Positions 1 to 11,352 of a DNA stretch of 64,000 nt are shown here, piece after piece. The notes under the pieces were generated by a model, which made no database searches, was not told where the DNA came from, and was given only the letters and a program-made list of their open reading frames with translations. Origin of the DNA: Eudromia elegans. Taxonomy: Eukaryota; Chordata; Aves; Tinamiformes; Tinamidae. How positions within the stretch are numbered: the first letter of the stretch is position 1; each line of letters begins with the position of its first letter. The stretch spans positions 1,012,252 to 1,076,251 of the forward strand of contig PTEX01000205.1 of assembly GCA_003342815.1 (NCBI GenBank), in the 5' to 3' direction. The position numbers were made by a program, and so were the translations under genes.

Positions 1-1187
1 CTACCTCCTCCTATTTTTCTTTGTTCAACTTCATTTTTAATAGAACGTGCAGTTCATTGACAAATGATAGAATTGCCCTGCTTCAGAGCATTGGTAGATA
101 ACACTGATGCTTGCAAGGGCGTTGCATGTAATGTTTGCTCTCCATTATCTCAGCTGTGTGTTGTACATGAACAGACTATAAAGAAACCAACACCAAATGA
201 ACCCTGCCAAAGGATTCTTTCTGTCTTTCTTTCTTTTTTTTTTCTCCCCTTCTTTTTACTGTTCCGTTGCAGCGCTAAGGAAAATTAATCTTGTAAAAAA
301 CAGAAACCTGGGCAGTTTGAAAATATTTTCTGCTATTTCTTTGCACAAATTACATACCTCTTCTCCAAGTGTCGGGGGGGAATATGATTTATTTTAATTG
401 CTAGGGAGCACGAGTAGTTGTTTACTATTCATTCTTGTATTGCTTTTAGAAAGTCTACTGTGCAATAGAGATAGCGTGTGTTTCATCTCTGCAACTTTGT
501 CTGAACAAAACCCTGGCAATAAAAACCTGCAACTGATTTTAGATCTAGCTAAGGAATCAGTATTGGGCTGTTCAGTATTGTTTGACGATCCAAACAAACT
601 CTTCAGGAACATCTGGTGCAGCTGTATAGGTGTCTCTCTGTCTCTGGTGATTTTTTGGGGAGTTATTAATGATCTGAGGGAGGGTTTCCTGGCAGGGCAG
701 CTCATGCGACGATACGTTTCTTCTGAAAGTTCGTGTAACAGCGCACAGTTTTCCTAAATAAGATGGAGAGGACGATGGTTGAAATGGCGACGGTACCATC
801 ATATTGCTGATAACTTGGCTGAGGCTCTGTTCCTGTGTACGTGATGCAATTTTCATATTTTCATCTTAAGCAGAACCAGAAATGGCAATTATGAAAAGAC
901 GAAATAGATACCACCAACAGCTGTAATTGCTAGCTGCACTGCTCAAGGATGGGCAAAAGACGTTGTAAATCAATATAAAGATCTCTACATATGCAGGTCT
1001 CCCAACAAGAACATCATATAACATCATTATAAGCAAATCCTAATAAAATTTGGACAGTTATTCCAAAGAATGCAAGATAAACTTGTGTGTGTGAAGCTAA
1101 CTAGTCTGCTGCAGTTTCAGACGGTGTCTTAAGAGAAAATAAATGCTTGTCTGTATGAAGTAGGAGGGTATTTCCATACAAAAGAAC

Positions 1188-1217
1188 ATATGTTTTTAGG
1201 AAATATGTTTTTAGGAA
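1188..1217 (+). repeat. Perfect 15-bp tandem duplication followed by a TTTTA-type tract
   Basis: The unit ATATGTTTTTAGGAA occurs twice back to back without a mismatch (1188-1202 and 1203-1217). It runs within a few bases into an ATTTT-repeat and T run up to about 1250. A perfect copy suggests a young replication-slippage duplication. Confidence 0.85.
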
Positions 1218-2353
1218 AAGCAATTTTATTTTATTTTATTTTTTTTTTAAGGTGGGAGTAGACATTGCTGGTTTTACTGATAAGAATTCCATCCTTTTTC
1301 TCTTGATTGGGAAGAAACCGTAAGATGGAGAAGGAGGAAGTGGGAGTGGAAGGTTTTGCTTGAAACTTTGGGCCTAAATGCTTAATCTGTGTGCTTTAGG
1401 AAACCGTTCCGTAGTGCAAATTAGAAATGTCCCAGGGTTAAAGAAAGTGTACAAGATTTTCAGACAATGGAAGCAAATACTATCATGACGTGGCGTCTGT
1501 GTACAGATTTGTAGCGACTAAACGAAATGTGAAAATGTAGAAAACAAGCACTGAATATTCAAGTCGCAAAAATAACAGAGAAAAGCAATAAACAAGCTGA
1601 ATATGGAAGGCAGAAGGAAGCAAAATGTTTTGTGTAATGACTTTATATAGGAACAACTTTCCTTTTTATTAAAAGGAACAAATAAAGCCTCCTTAGGCTA
1701 TTTTTTTTTCTTTTTTTAACATAACAATGCTGTGATTACAAGATATTATAAAGGAAACCTACATGTAAAGCCTTGACATCAGCTGCAATGTTTTCATATG
1801 ATTTTATACCACTGTTAACTCTTCTGTTTAATGAAAACCAGAATGAACCCAGCACCTCTTGGCATACCCGTGGTGTAGTCCGCAATGGTCGTCTTGGCGT
1901 GAGCATCTTCAGGGCAATCAAATCCAGTCCCCTGCACGCGTCTTTTACAAATCCTGCAAGTGAAGGATCGTGCAACATTTCACAGGTATCTCAATGAGTT
2001 TTGTGTACTTTTCTTGCTAAGAGAAATGTGTTTTCACATACGCTTTTCCACTTATTTCCAAGGACTAGGCTGCCTAATGCCAATTAATGTGCAGTGCCTT
2101 CCTCAAAGGGCTCAGCCTCACCCTGGAGGTAAATTTATTTTTGAATAAAGAGCTCATCCAATGAGTAAGGAGTACTTCAATAATATTTTTTTGCCATTTC
2201 GTTATAAATAATGCTGTAAATGTGAATCACTTTTAGAGTTTGTTTATCTGTGCAGGGATAGAAACAATAATCTCCCAGTAGCATTCAATCAAATAGCCTA
2301 TCAATCAAAGGAGTCCATTGCTGGAATCAAAGTCCTTTCTGTCTATAAGAATT

Positions 2354-2372
2354 AAAAAAAAAAAAAAAAAAA
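2354..2372 (+). repeat. Poly-A run, 19 bases
   Basis: An uninterrupted A run. No AATAAA lies in the expected position upstream and no flanking target-site duplication is evident, so it is better read as a simple homopolymer than as the tail of a retrocopy. Confidence 0.8.
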
Positions 2373-3765
2373 GGCAGATTGTGGCCCTGAATCCATGTTG
2401 CTCTATTTATTATACAGGAACTCCAGCCTACGGTTTCCTCTTATGTTATTGGTTAGTCTCCCTTGGATATTTTCTTGCTGGCTATGCTCCTAAATATATC
2501 TGAGGCCCACAGATATTCCTATAAATTTTGTTTATTTTACTCTGAGCTCCTTATTTCTTACTAGAAAGAAGATTTTTAATGCAAGATTTAGTGCTAGCCT
2601 CTCCTTGTAAACGTGAGTTTAAGCGCCCAGGGACAGAGATTTGCCCAACTTCAAAATACATGTGAAACAACTCGTGCTCCGTAGTCATTTTAACTGCCAT
2701 TGAGCAAAAAGCGTTTGGGGTTTTTTTGTTTCTTTTTGTTTTTGTTTTCCTGCACTTACCCTAACTGGGTGTGCAGAATGCTGTCGCCTTGTGCTTTGCT
2801 GACCACCTGGCCCGTTGCAAACTCCCCTCTATGTCGCGTGGGTTTGAGGAGTGACTGGGTTTGTTTCAGGATAGGTTTGTTGCAGCAGCCCCTGTCTGTT
2901 GCTGGTGTAGAAACTGCAAATTCTGTTTATTGTGAACCTTGAATGAATTTCTGAGGGAAGATAAGTCTATGCTGAGAGGTGATAGCACTGTATATTTTTA
3001 ATAGAAATCGTTTTCTCTCCTCAGTGTGCAGATACTGGATAAAAATGGAAACCTGTCAGTCCAAACCAGACACTAGTGAGTAAAATTCACTGGGCAACCT
3101 TGGGAGCTGGTTCAGGGAGGTTGGGACCAGTCCAGGAGGCATAAGGCATCTTCAGCCTTAGGGTTCCCTGGCATTTCTGACTCCCATCACCTCAGGGAGC
3201 TGGTCCTCACTTGGCCCTATTTCCTTGTCACAAAAGCCCCATTTCTCATTCTATTACCCCGCAAGAGATGAGTCCCATCTCTTCCTCCTCCTCTTGCCCT
3301 GTTCTTCATTGCTCCCAAGAGCAGGGACCTTGAGCAAGGAGTGATCTCTAGAGCTGTCAGGAACTTTCACATCTCTTCCCTTCCTGGAATAGAAGGAAAA
3401 TATAAATATTTGGCCCTGGGATAATTTATTTATATGGGAAAGAAGTTCATTTTAAAGTGAGGATTCCCGCAGGTCTCTTAGATTCCCCAGGATTACCTCC
3501 AAGAGAGCAGGGACTTTGCTCCTACAGTAAACGGCTTTTGGTTCCCCACAAACACGTCAATAACGGTAACGACTAGTGCCCATACGTCTCATCCATCAAA
3601 AGGATGCAAATGCTATTTTCAGGCTTGAATCTTCATTTTTGGTTCATGAGAATTATAAAAATTAAAAGCTACCTAAATTAAGGAGAGGAAATTTAAAAAA
3701 ATTTTTTAAAAAAAAGTATTCATTTTGGAGAGGATCAAAAATCTGCTGAGGAAAAGCAGGAGGAG

Positions 3766-3995
3766 CAGGAGGAAGGAGAGGGCAGTTTCTGCTGCCGCTC
3801 GTCTCCAGCCTGGCGCCCTGGGTGCACCCAGGTGCGGGGGGTAGGCGCTGTGTTCCCCCCGGCCGCGCTCCCCCCTGGCCGCAGCCTTGGCACCGCCGCC
3901 GGCTCCGCTCGCCCGGAGCCTCTGCCCGGGATGGGCCAGCTGGGCAGCACCAGGGCCACTGCAGCGCCAGCCCCGGGAGCTTCACACCTGCAAAA
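3766..3995. promoter_or_regulatory. CpG island 1 (possible promoter of an unseen transcript)
   Basis: GC content rises abruptly from AT-rich flanks to roughly 70%, with about 18-20 CpG dinucleotides in 230 bases and several CCGG/CCGCC-type clusters. In vertebrates this usually marks an unmethylated promoter or CpG-rich enhancer. Short open frames are present in several frames on both strands, as expected by chance in GC-rich DNA, and none is recognisable. Orientation cannot be decided from the sequence. It lies about 1.9 kb from the second island, so the two may belong to one locus. Confidence 0.6.
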
Positions 3996-5837
3996 CAGGG
4001 CAGGGGGTGTGACCCACTTGCTGTAGACATTAGGTGGCTTCAGGCGCTTGGACAAACTTTGTCCCTTTTGCGATTCCTCTCTCTGTGCCTTCCCCGAGGT
4101 TTAATATTCGTCAATAATGCATGGCTGGGGCAGAAGCCCAGGTGTTAGTCCTAATGCGTTGCCAGTTGTTGCAGTGATGTCCTTTATGTCTGCAACTGCA
4201 TTTTGCTCTCTTTTGCAAACTCCGTCTTTTTTTTTCTTTTTTTTTTAATTGCATCATCAACACGCTATATTAACAGCATCAAGCTATCAGAAAGTAAATA
4301 TAGTATCTCAAATGCAAGAATAAAATTTAAAAAGAGAGAGTTCTGTACTGTAGGCAACTGTGTCAGCTTCCCCCCCGCAACTTACCTGTAACTGGACCCT
4401 ATTTTAAAACAATTTCTTTTTATAAAAATAAGTGTTTTGTGAGTCTTTTTTCATGTTCTATGTCAAATGTATTGATACAACAATCTTAAAATATTTTTTT
4501 ATGCATTATTGCACCTACTTAATAGGTATGTTGCTGTATGATTTTGCATGTTTATTTCTTGAAAAAAATTAGAAAAATTATGATTATAAAATAAATTTAA
4601 AGGTAGGACCCTTGGGCTTTTCGGTAAATCAAGAAATTATATTATACACATTTTATGCTATTTTTCTATTTCTGCCCACTGTGTTCTACTTCATTTACAG
4701 CTGAATTGGAAAAAAAAAAAAATCCTTGACTAGTGATTAACTTCTCCTCTATTCTGGATTTTTCATTGTAATCGGTAAATTGTGTATTTGTCAAATGTTA
4801 TAATGAAAATGCAGAAAATTCTCTTCACCTGCACAAATAGATTTTTGGAGATTTTTTTTTTCCCGAGTGCTTCATATACTTTCTACCGTGCTGCTACCAG
4901 AAACCTGAGATCACTTGTTAGATCACACTGGAGTTGTGTATCATTTGGAGATTACTTTGTCCACAGAATTGTTTCCTAGAAATCCAGATATTGGAAATAT
5001 TTCTTAACTGGCTGTTCCTGTGCTTTTTTTTTATTAATAGAAATAATGAGCTCACGAGAAATCAGAAAAGAAAACCCCTCTCAAGCAATTTGTGTGAGCT
5101 CTTTTACACTTTGATGTCACAAAATCTGTGTAAATCTCTCTCTACCAGGAAATTACCACATGCCAGAGATTCCTGTATGAAATGTTGACAGTCCATATTC
5201 CTAAAAATGTGTGATTCTTAAAATTTATTTTACTAGGCTGACATCAAAGACCACTGTGGATTTCTTGGCCGTTGTGGACTGATGGGTAATATTTTTATTC
5301 ACCTTTAGTTCTGCAAGAATCTAAAGGAGGAAAAGGCTTCTGTCTCGAAGAAGCGATCATATTAATTTGCAACCATTTCTTTTTTTTAAAAAAATCAAAC
5401 ACACACAGAGTGACCAGTATTAGTTATTGCAGATTTAGGCGAATTTAAGTACCTTTCTACTAGAATCCATTTTTATGAATTTCCTTTCAGGACGGTGTGG
5501 GCTGTTCTTACAAAACCTGCTTCTCGGGACTGCTCCTTGCTACCCTGCACACTTTGCTTAGGGCTTGGGGGACTGGGTATGTGTTTTGTGAACTATTTGT
5601 CCCCTGCTAGTTATTTAAATCTCTGGTGAAAAGGTATGTGTCCTGTGGGGACAACCATTTTAAGTGTTTATAGTTTTCCTTACAGGTCCAAAAGAACAAA
5701 AACTCCCAAATTTAAGAAAAATATTTGCTATGTGCTTTGAGGACAGTGCTTAGACACATTGCTGCTAGCTCCGGAGCAGCATTTGTGAAAGGGAATTCCG
5801 TTTTTGAGCCAGGTACCTGACCAGACAGTGTTAGGGT
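3996..5837. other. AT-rich spacer between two CpG islands, no gene seen
   Basis: Very AT-rich, especially 4200-4760, with T and A runs and no frame worth calling. A short CA tract lies at about 5399-5408. Nothing else is supportable. Confidence 0.55.
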
Positions 5838-6180
5838 GTCACTTTTCTGTCCACTCGCCCGGCCGCTGCCTCCCGCGCTCCCCTCGCGGAGCGGAGGGAA
5901 TTGGGCAGGATTCCTCCTTCTCCTCCCCGCGGTGCTTCGGCCCTGGGAAGTTTCCTCCGGGATCCTCCGGGGCTGCAAGCCGCGCCGCTGCGCGGGGCAG
6001 AGGGGACCGTGCGCCGAGCCCGCTTGTCCCGGGAGGTGTCACTGTTGGAACTGGCAGGGCGGCTCCAGGGATGCTGCGGCAGGGCCGTAAGGAGCGCGTA
6101 TTGACCGGGAGGTCAGAGCTGACCCGGGCTGCACCTTCCTCCCTGTCCCCAGCCCTGCCGGGGAAGGGAACCCCAGGTAA
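5838..6180. promoter_or_regulatory. CpG island 2, orphan promoter candidate with a donor-like site
   Basis: A dense CpG island with about 31 CpGs by hand count between 5848 and 6160, so the observed/expected CpG ratio is near the unmethylated range. It ends on the plus strand at CCCCAG/GTAACA near 6173-6180, a plausible splice donor, which would suit a first exon transcribed rightwards. Open frames of 132 aa (+) and 143 aa (-) overlap each other here. Both are proline/arginine/glycine-rich translations of GC-rich DNA, have no known domain and are not called as genes. Promoter status is inferred from composition alone. Confidence 0.65.
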
Positions 6181-7257
6181 CATTGACCGATGGTTTCTGT
6201 AGAGATATTGAGGGGTTGGGGAAGAAACGGGAAGAGAAACTACCCAAACACTGACTTTTTTTATTCTCAAAGTACTTGTAAATGATACTGCATTGATGAT
6301 AAATTATCATTCTATGTAGATAGACATATATGCATATATATGTGGGGTTTTTTTCTTTTGAATGGTCTCCAAAATGAAGGAGATATGAATTTATGTGATG
6401 TGGAGGATTTGTCGTGCAAATGTTAAGATCTAAGTAATATGCTTTTGATTTACTTGATTTTTTACTAAATCCTTTTTGTAAAGAATAAAAGGCAAGGTAG
6501 GAATGTAGACCAATCTAGTAGTAAAGTTTTCTAGCTGTAAGAATAGTGAAAGAGCAATATAGGCTGAGGTCACTTGCTTCCATGGTGAATTATATTCGCA
6601 TTTTGCACCTGATTTCTAGTATCAGTTTGTCTTCTTGCAGCCTTCGACCTGTGGATTTTATCACATTGGTTCCTCCTGCTCTCACTAGAAAGTTTCTCTG
6701 CTTTCCATGAGCTTTCCATGAGTTGTGGTGAGAAGTTTCCTGTGTTCACAGAGTGTGTAACGACTGGCTCATGTCTTTGCCCAGTTGGTTTTTCTCATTC
6801 CCCTGGGTAAGGCTCAGCCTGTGGTTGGTATCTGGACATTGGCATTCCAAGGAATGGGGTGGGGGGGAAGTCCATTTAGTGTTAAGTGTCTTTAAACTCA
6901 CACTTTTTTTTTTTTGTACTTTTCTGCACAGAGACTTTTTTTCTTTGCAGCCAGAACTGCTGGTTTTAGCAAAGACTCCACTAGCCGTTACATATGATGT
7001 TAAATTTTACTTCCAAGAACCTAAATGGGGGATTTTGAAGTTCTTTGTTTTTGTGCCGTCACTGGAAAGCCCGGAGAAGCAGGGTTCCACTATCATTTAA
7101 TAACTTCCTTTTCTTGTGCTCTTGATTTAATTTCTATGAGCTTTGATGTATGTTTTGCACTAGTTGCGAGAAATGCCTATATAAAATGCCACGTGCATAC
7201 AAGAGCTCTGTATTTAAATGGTTTTATTTCCCAACATTAAGGGGAGCCCTGTGCACA
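6181..7257. other. AT-rich non-coding sequence, no gene seen
   Basis: This follows CpG island 2 and contains a TA/CATA-rich tract (about 6319-6346), an 11-bp tandem duplication, and G- and T-runs around 6857-6915. A 115-aa frame at 6753-7100 is hydrophobic and low in complexity and has no recognisable family. If CpG island 2 is a first exon, this would be intron. Confidence 0.5.
6700..6721 (+). repeat. 11-bp perfect tandem duplication
   Basis: GCTTTCCATGA is repeated twice with no spacer. Confidence 0.8.
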
Positions 7258-7271
7258 NNNNNNNNNNNNNN
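7258..7271. other. Assembly gap (14 N)
   Basis: Fourteen undetermined bases. The gap sits 37 bases before a 35-base A run, so true sequence or extra repeat units may be missing. Confidence 0.99.
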
Positions 7272-7307
7272 TATGAGTGAAAAGAAACATTGTATATAGG
7301 ATAGACA

Positions 7308-7308
<1 letters not shown>

Positions 7309-7343
<35 letters not shown>
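7309..7343 (+). repeat. Poly-A run, 35 bases
   Basis: The longest uninterrupted homopolymer in the window. It lies just after the assembly gap, so its length may be inexact. A processed pseudogene tail was considered, but there is no upstream AATAAA and no recognisable coding remnant. Confidence 0.9.
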
Positions 7344-7345
<2 letters not shown>

Positions 7346-7743
7346 TTAGCCATTAATTTTTAGACCTATAATCTTAAAATGTCTCAAATCATAGAGGCAC
7401 ATACATCATAGCCAGGATAAACCTTTATAGTCTTTTTACCTTTTTTCCTTTTTTTTTTTTTTGTTAAGCAAAGTTATGCTGTACATGGCAACTTCAAAAA
7501 ACAAGGACAATTAGGCTATTTTGCACAATATAGTCGTCGGTAATCCATGCTGTGTGCAACTTTAAGATAAAAGCTTGCAGTTATTTCACTGCTTGCTTTT
7601 CCAAGTCACTTGAAATCAGAAAAATTGCACATTGAGAGAGTGGCCAGTAGAGGCCTCTCTAGATTTGCCTTATGATTAAGGACTCTCGGACTGCCCTGGA
7701 TCAGACGCAGTTAGCAAAAGTACTTGAAAAGATTCTGTAGCAT

Positions 7744-7763
7744 GGGAGGGGCGTGGGGGGGGG
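7744..7763 (+). repeat. G-rich run with G-quadruplex potential
   Basis: G runs of 3, 4 and 9 bases separated by 1- and 3-base loops. The 9-base run can supply two further G-triplets, which meets the common four-run quadruplex pattern. Function is unknown. Confidence 0.5.
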
Positions 7764-7789
7764 AAAGATCACTTTTTAATGCCCTTTTA

Positions 7790-9320
7790 AGTTGCACGAT
7801 GTTGATTAATGTTGCCCTTTACATTAATGATGTTTCGAGTAAAAGAAAACAAATTTAAAATGGATAAATTCTATTGAGGATGCATTAATTAAACAGGGAC
7901 TTTACCATATGCTGTGGCTGGAGTGCTTGCTGGCCTTTCTGTTGTTGTTACCTGTGTAAAATCCACCCCATCCTCTACATGAATGCCCAAGCTGAATAGC
8001 CATTTGAATGCAGGCTTTAGTTTGATTCGCCATACAAGGGGTACTGTGTCACTGTGTTTTCTTTCTAGGAGTCACTAAGTGATTTCTATATCTGTTGTCA
8101 TGGTGATATAGCAAAGCAGGGGAAAATGGGGGCAACTCCAGGCTTTCTCTACACCCTCTGCACTAAGAACTAAGATGTTGTTAGCAGGCCTATAAAACAT
8201 TGGGCTTTATCTGGGCCTTCTTTTTGTTCTCTGATTGTCAATAAAACTCATTTTAAGGGTAACAAGGACATCTAAATGTCATCTGTCACAGTGTTAGAGA
8301 GATTAAGTTTGTTTAGGAACTTGTGCTCGACAAAAGGCCGCTATTTGTTCGGCAGATACAAAGCAGTGTTGGCCATCAGCAATCTTGATTTAGAAGGAGG
8401 CTGCATGGAGCATCCAGGGAAGATCAGCTCACTTGCAGGTGATGGTAAGAGGCTTCTTGACATGACAGCATTGAAAACAACCCCAAAACAAATATGGTTG
8501 GGAGTTAGGAGTGGTTTATTGGGGTCTTGTGGTGGGGGGTGTGTGTGTTTTGTTTTCTTCTCTTACCGTCCGCATTGTAGACTGCACGTTCCTGGCGTAG
8601 CGACATAGACCTGAGGTAAGAAAACAGCCATTGACAGCAGACGGCCTGTTTAAAAACATGACACACACACCTGATAGTCCTTGAATGGAGAGAAAAGGAA
8701 GAGGGAAAGGAGGGTTTTCATGGCAAATCCAACAATAATAGGTGCTGCATTAACTCAGCGTTTACTCAATAATGAGGCTAAATGGAAAGCACAGATTAAT
8801 GAAGACATTGGTGTTATTAAAATCAAATCCTGTGGTTCATATGCTTTTCTTAATAATGAACATTGTGGCTATTGGAGAGGAAGAACAGGATTTTTTCTAT
8901 TAATTTGGCACACATCCCAGATCTCATTCAACCAGAACCTATCCTGTGCAAAATGCAACCCATGGCCTTTATGTTTCACAGTCTTTCGTTTTATATTTGT
9001 GTTAATCCAGAAAAAGGGCTTTTCTTTTTTCAAATTAAAGAAAAGCAAAGGGTGATCTTTGAGTCTAGATATTAATTAAATAACACGAACCAGCCACGTT
9101 GATTTCAGCACAAAGGTCGGTAGAGAAATGTTCTTAGAAGGGATGCATAAAGGTGTTTATTGGCGCTACAGCTGTATTTAATTCCAGCATTTGTGCTCGG
9201 ATAGAAGCACGATCTGTAATGCTGACTGAAATCTTTTGTGGCTTGTTGTTTGTTTAATGAGATCTATAGTAGAATGTTCAGATCTTATACCTTGGCAGGT
9301 GAAAAATATTTAGTGTCTTT
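7790..9320. promoter_or_regulatory. Candidate cluster of conserved non-coding (enhancer-like) elements
   Basis: About 1.5 kb of complex, repeat-poor, AT-rich sequence with many homeodomain-type cores: ATTAAT and TTAATGAT near 7803-7830, ATTAATTAA at 7885-7893, ATTAATGA near 8793 and TAATAATGA near 8851. Sub-blocks at about 7790-8110, 8690-9000 and 9060-9300 look most element-like. Open frames of 110 and 124 aa are present but unrecognised and judged non-coding. The regulatory role is inference from texture; cross-species alignment would decide it. Confidence 0.35.
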
Positions 9321-11282
9321 TGGCAATATTGCTACAGATCTGCTACCGAAAAAAAAAAAAGCAGCTTGAAATGCACCTGAACAATGGGTAGGCAAAGCTA
9401 AGAGCTTGTTTCATGATGTGCTCTGTGCAAACCATTATTTTGACGTGCAGAAGGAAGCTGCAGAGCTGACTTGCTGGTGGCCTGTGCGCCTCACCGCGAT
9501 ATCAGCTCCTCAGTGCAGTATTTCTCCTTACGTCAACCCTTCAGTTTTCCACAGAGCTGTACAGGATGGGCCATGGAGGAATGCAGTGTGGAGCAGGTGG
9601 AAGACGACCCGTGGGAAGGACATGATCTGCTTTGGGAGCCCAGAGGTGGAAAACAGGAGGGAGTGTTGCTTGCGGGAACACTGGGCTCTTCTCCATAGTG
9701 AGCTACCCCAACTCAAACAGTCCCTTTGGTTCCTGGGCCGTGTTCTTTGAGCTTCCATTTTCTCCGTGACACAAGGCGGTGTAGTCATGAGTGAAATGAG
9801 AGCGTGAACGCTGCCGTAAATCCCCTAGAAAACAAATCCTGTCCAGAATGCCCGGGAATTGTATCATCTCCTTCCCCCTCTGGGTTCGTGGCAGCAGAAG
9901 CTCAGTGCGTGCAAGCGTGTGTACTGTAACACCCACCTTCACATACTCTGCCCTAAGATCTTGTTTTGAAGGATTGCTCCTTTCCCGGTGGCCGAGAAGT
10001 TGGCTTGAGACTGCCGCATCCTCACCCTGGCTCTCAGCCCCCTGCCCGGGCGCAGGCTTCGTTACCGCTGCCGAGGGCAGCTCGAGGGGCCGCGGGAGGA
10101 GGAGAGGGAGAGCAGCCCTGCTCCCTTGTCTCTTCCTATATCCCTGTGTCCACGGAATGTGAAGTTGTGGCAGGGAGCCTCTCTACCACCTACAGCTTCC
10201 TCCTGTGAAGAGAGGCTTTCCCATCCAAGCGATTTACATGGTTTTCTGACCTCCGTGTGACCAGGCTCTTGCAATTTACTGATTACCAGGAGGCCCAAAG
10301 CCAGGCTTTAGCATTCGGTGTTGGGATCAGTTGGCAGAGAAAACATACCGCCAGGATGCGGCGAGAGAAAAATGAGTGGCCCTTTCTGTGCAGCCCTCTT
10401 TACGTTTATGACCTGCCACTCCTCTGGTTTCTCTCATTTGGGGTATGTGGTCTGCTGCTCGTTCCACCGTGCCGAAGAGTCCTTCGTGCGCACAGATACA
10501 AGGTGCAGCCTGGCCAGGGTGCCGGGAGCTGCTGGGAGCCTCCTCGTTCCAGTCCGCTTGCTGTCCAGGAGAAGGTGCCTCAGTTTCCTTCTCTCAAGAA
10601 CAGAAATTCTAGACTTTAAAGAGGGTCTCCAGGGCCTCTCTGGACCTGTATTCAAAGGACAGCCTGGTGACATAAAATGATAGATGTTTCTTGTGCTGAT
10701 GGCAACGCTGTGCTGCAGGGTTTTCCCCAGGATATAGCACTGTCCTTGTCCTGTGGAACAAGCTGGCATATAAGATAGCAATGCTTAGGAGTCAGGTGCT
10801 GAGTTCCAGCCCACTTATTTTTAAGGGTAAATTTAATTTTTTTCCTCTGTGCAGCTCGGTGCAAGCTGTCACCTTGGCGTCACTGGGACAGCTAAGTGCT
10901 CCTCAGTGTGAGAAAGGGCTGTGGAATTAGGCCTCAGTTAGGAAATGTTTTAGGGCCGTCAAAAGCCTGACCCCTTCTCTGGCTTCAAAGAAGTTATTGC
11001 TCAGTATTATTAGAATGTTCAAACTGGAACACTCATAATAGTGCCTGGAGCAGAAAGTGCTCTCACTTCAATAGGCATTTTGCATCGGCAAGGTCTCCAG
11101 GAGCAAGCTCAGAGCCTTTGAGCTTCCCACGTGCTGTTGGGAATAAGTGGGCAAAGGTGCCTGTGAGTCTTCAGGTGCACAGAACTGCCTCATCAAGGCC
11201 TGGATACCTTTCCTTGCACTGAGAAGCACCTCATGTTGTGTAATTTTTTTTTTTTATTTTTTTTTGATGTAAGTAAAGCCCA
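9321..11282. other. Non-coding sequence of mixed composition, no gene seen
   Basis: Overlapping short frames on both strands (up to 120 aa) without recognisable domains. An A run occurs at about 9349-9360 and a T-rich run at about 11244-11266. The GC content is higher than in the first 9 kb, with one CpG patch near 10.0 kb. No exon can be supported. Confidence 0.5.
9985..10102. promoter_or_regulatory. Small CpG-rich patch
   Basis: About ten CpGs in some 110 bases, including a CCCGGGCGC and a GGGGCCGCGGGAGG block, in otherwise CpG-poor DNA. It is too short for a classical CpG island and could be a minor promoter, a CpG-rich enhancer or a GC-rich repeat remnant. Confidence 0.35.
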
Positions 11283-11352
11283 GAAGAGTCAATCCTGCCA
11301 GTTGGTGGGTGCCTTCGGTTTCCATTGAAGTTAGCGAGAGCGGAGGGCATCT
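11283..11352. repeat. Decayed MITE-like relic
   Basis: Contains AATCCTGCCAGTTGG, then CCATTGAAGTTAGCGAGAGC, then GGAGGGCATCTGCC. This resembles ancient amniote non-autonomous elements that have a CCATTGAAGTCAATGG-type central palindrome, TCCTGCA-type arms and a GAGGGC-type flank. The match is from memory of the general pattern and is imperfect. Confidence 0.35.

Larger units (their letters stand above)
1..3765. other. AT-rich non-coding sequence, no gene seen
   Basis: Only short open frames occur here, on both strands and overlapping one another, and none resembles a known protein. The stretch contains T-rich runs, a 15-bp tandem duplication, a 19-base A run and a moderately GC-rich patch around 3070-3400 that I cannot assign to a repeat family. 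Nothing indicates exons. Confidence 0.6.

Noticed and set aside
3060-3400. Possible LTR fragment in a GC-richer patch
   Set aside because: No TG...CA ends, primer-binding site, polypurine tract or duplicate copy in the window.
5804-6270. 132- and 143-aa frames on opposite strands over CpG island 2
   Set aside because: Pro/Arg/Gly-rich translations typical of CpG islands; open on both strands at once.
7150-7343. Processed pseudogene ending in the 35-base A run
   Set aside because: No AATAAA upstream, no recognisable coding remnant, no target-site duplication, and an assembly gap intervenes.
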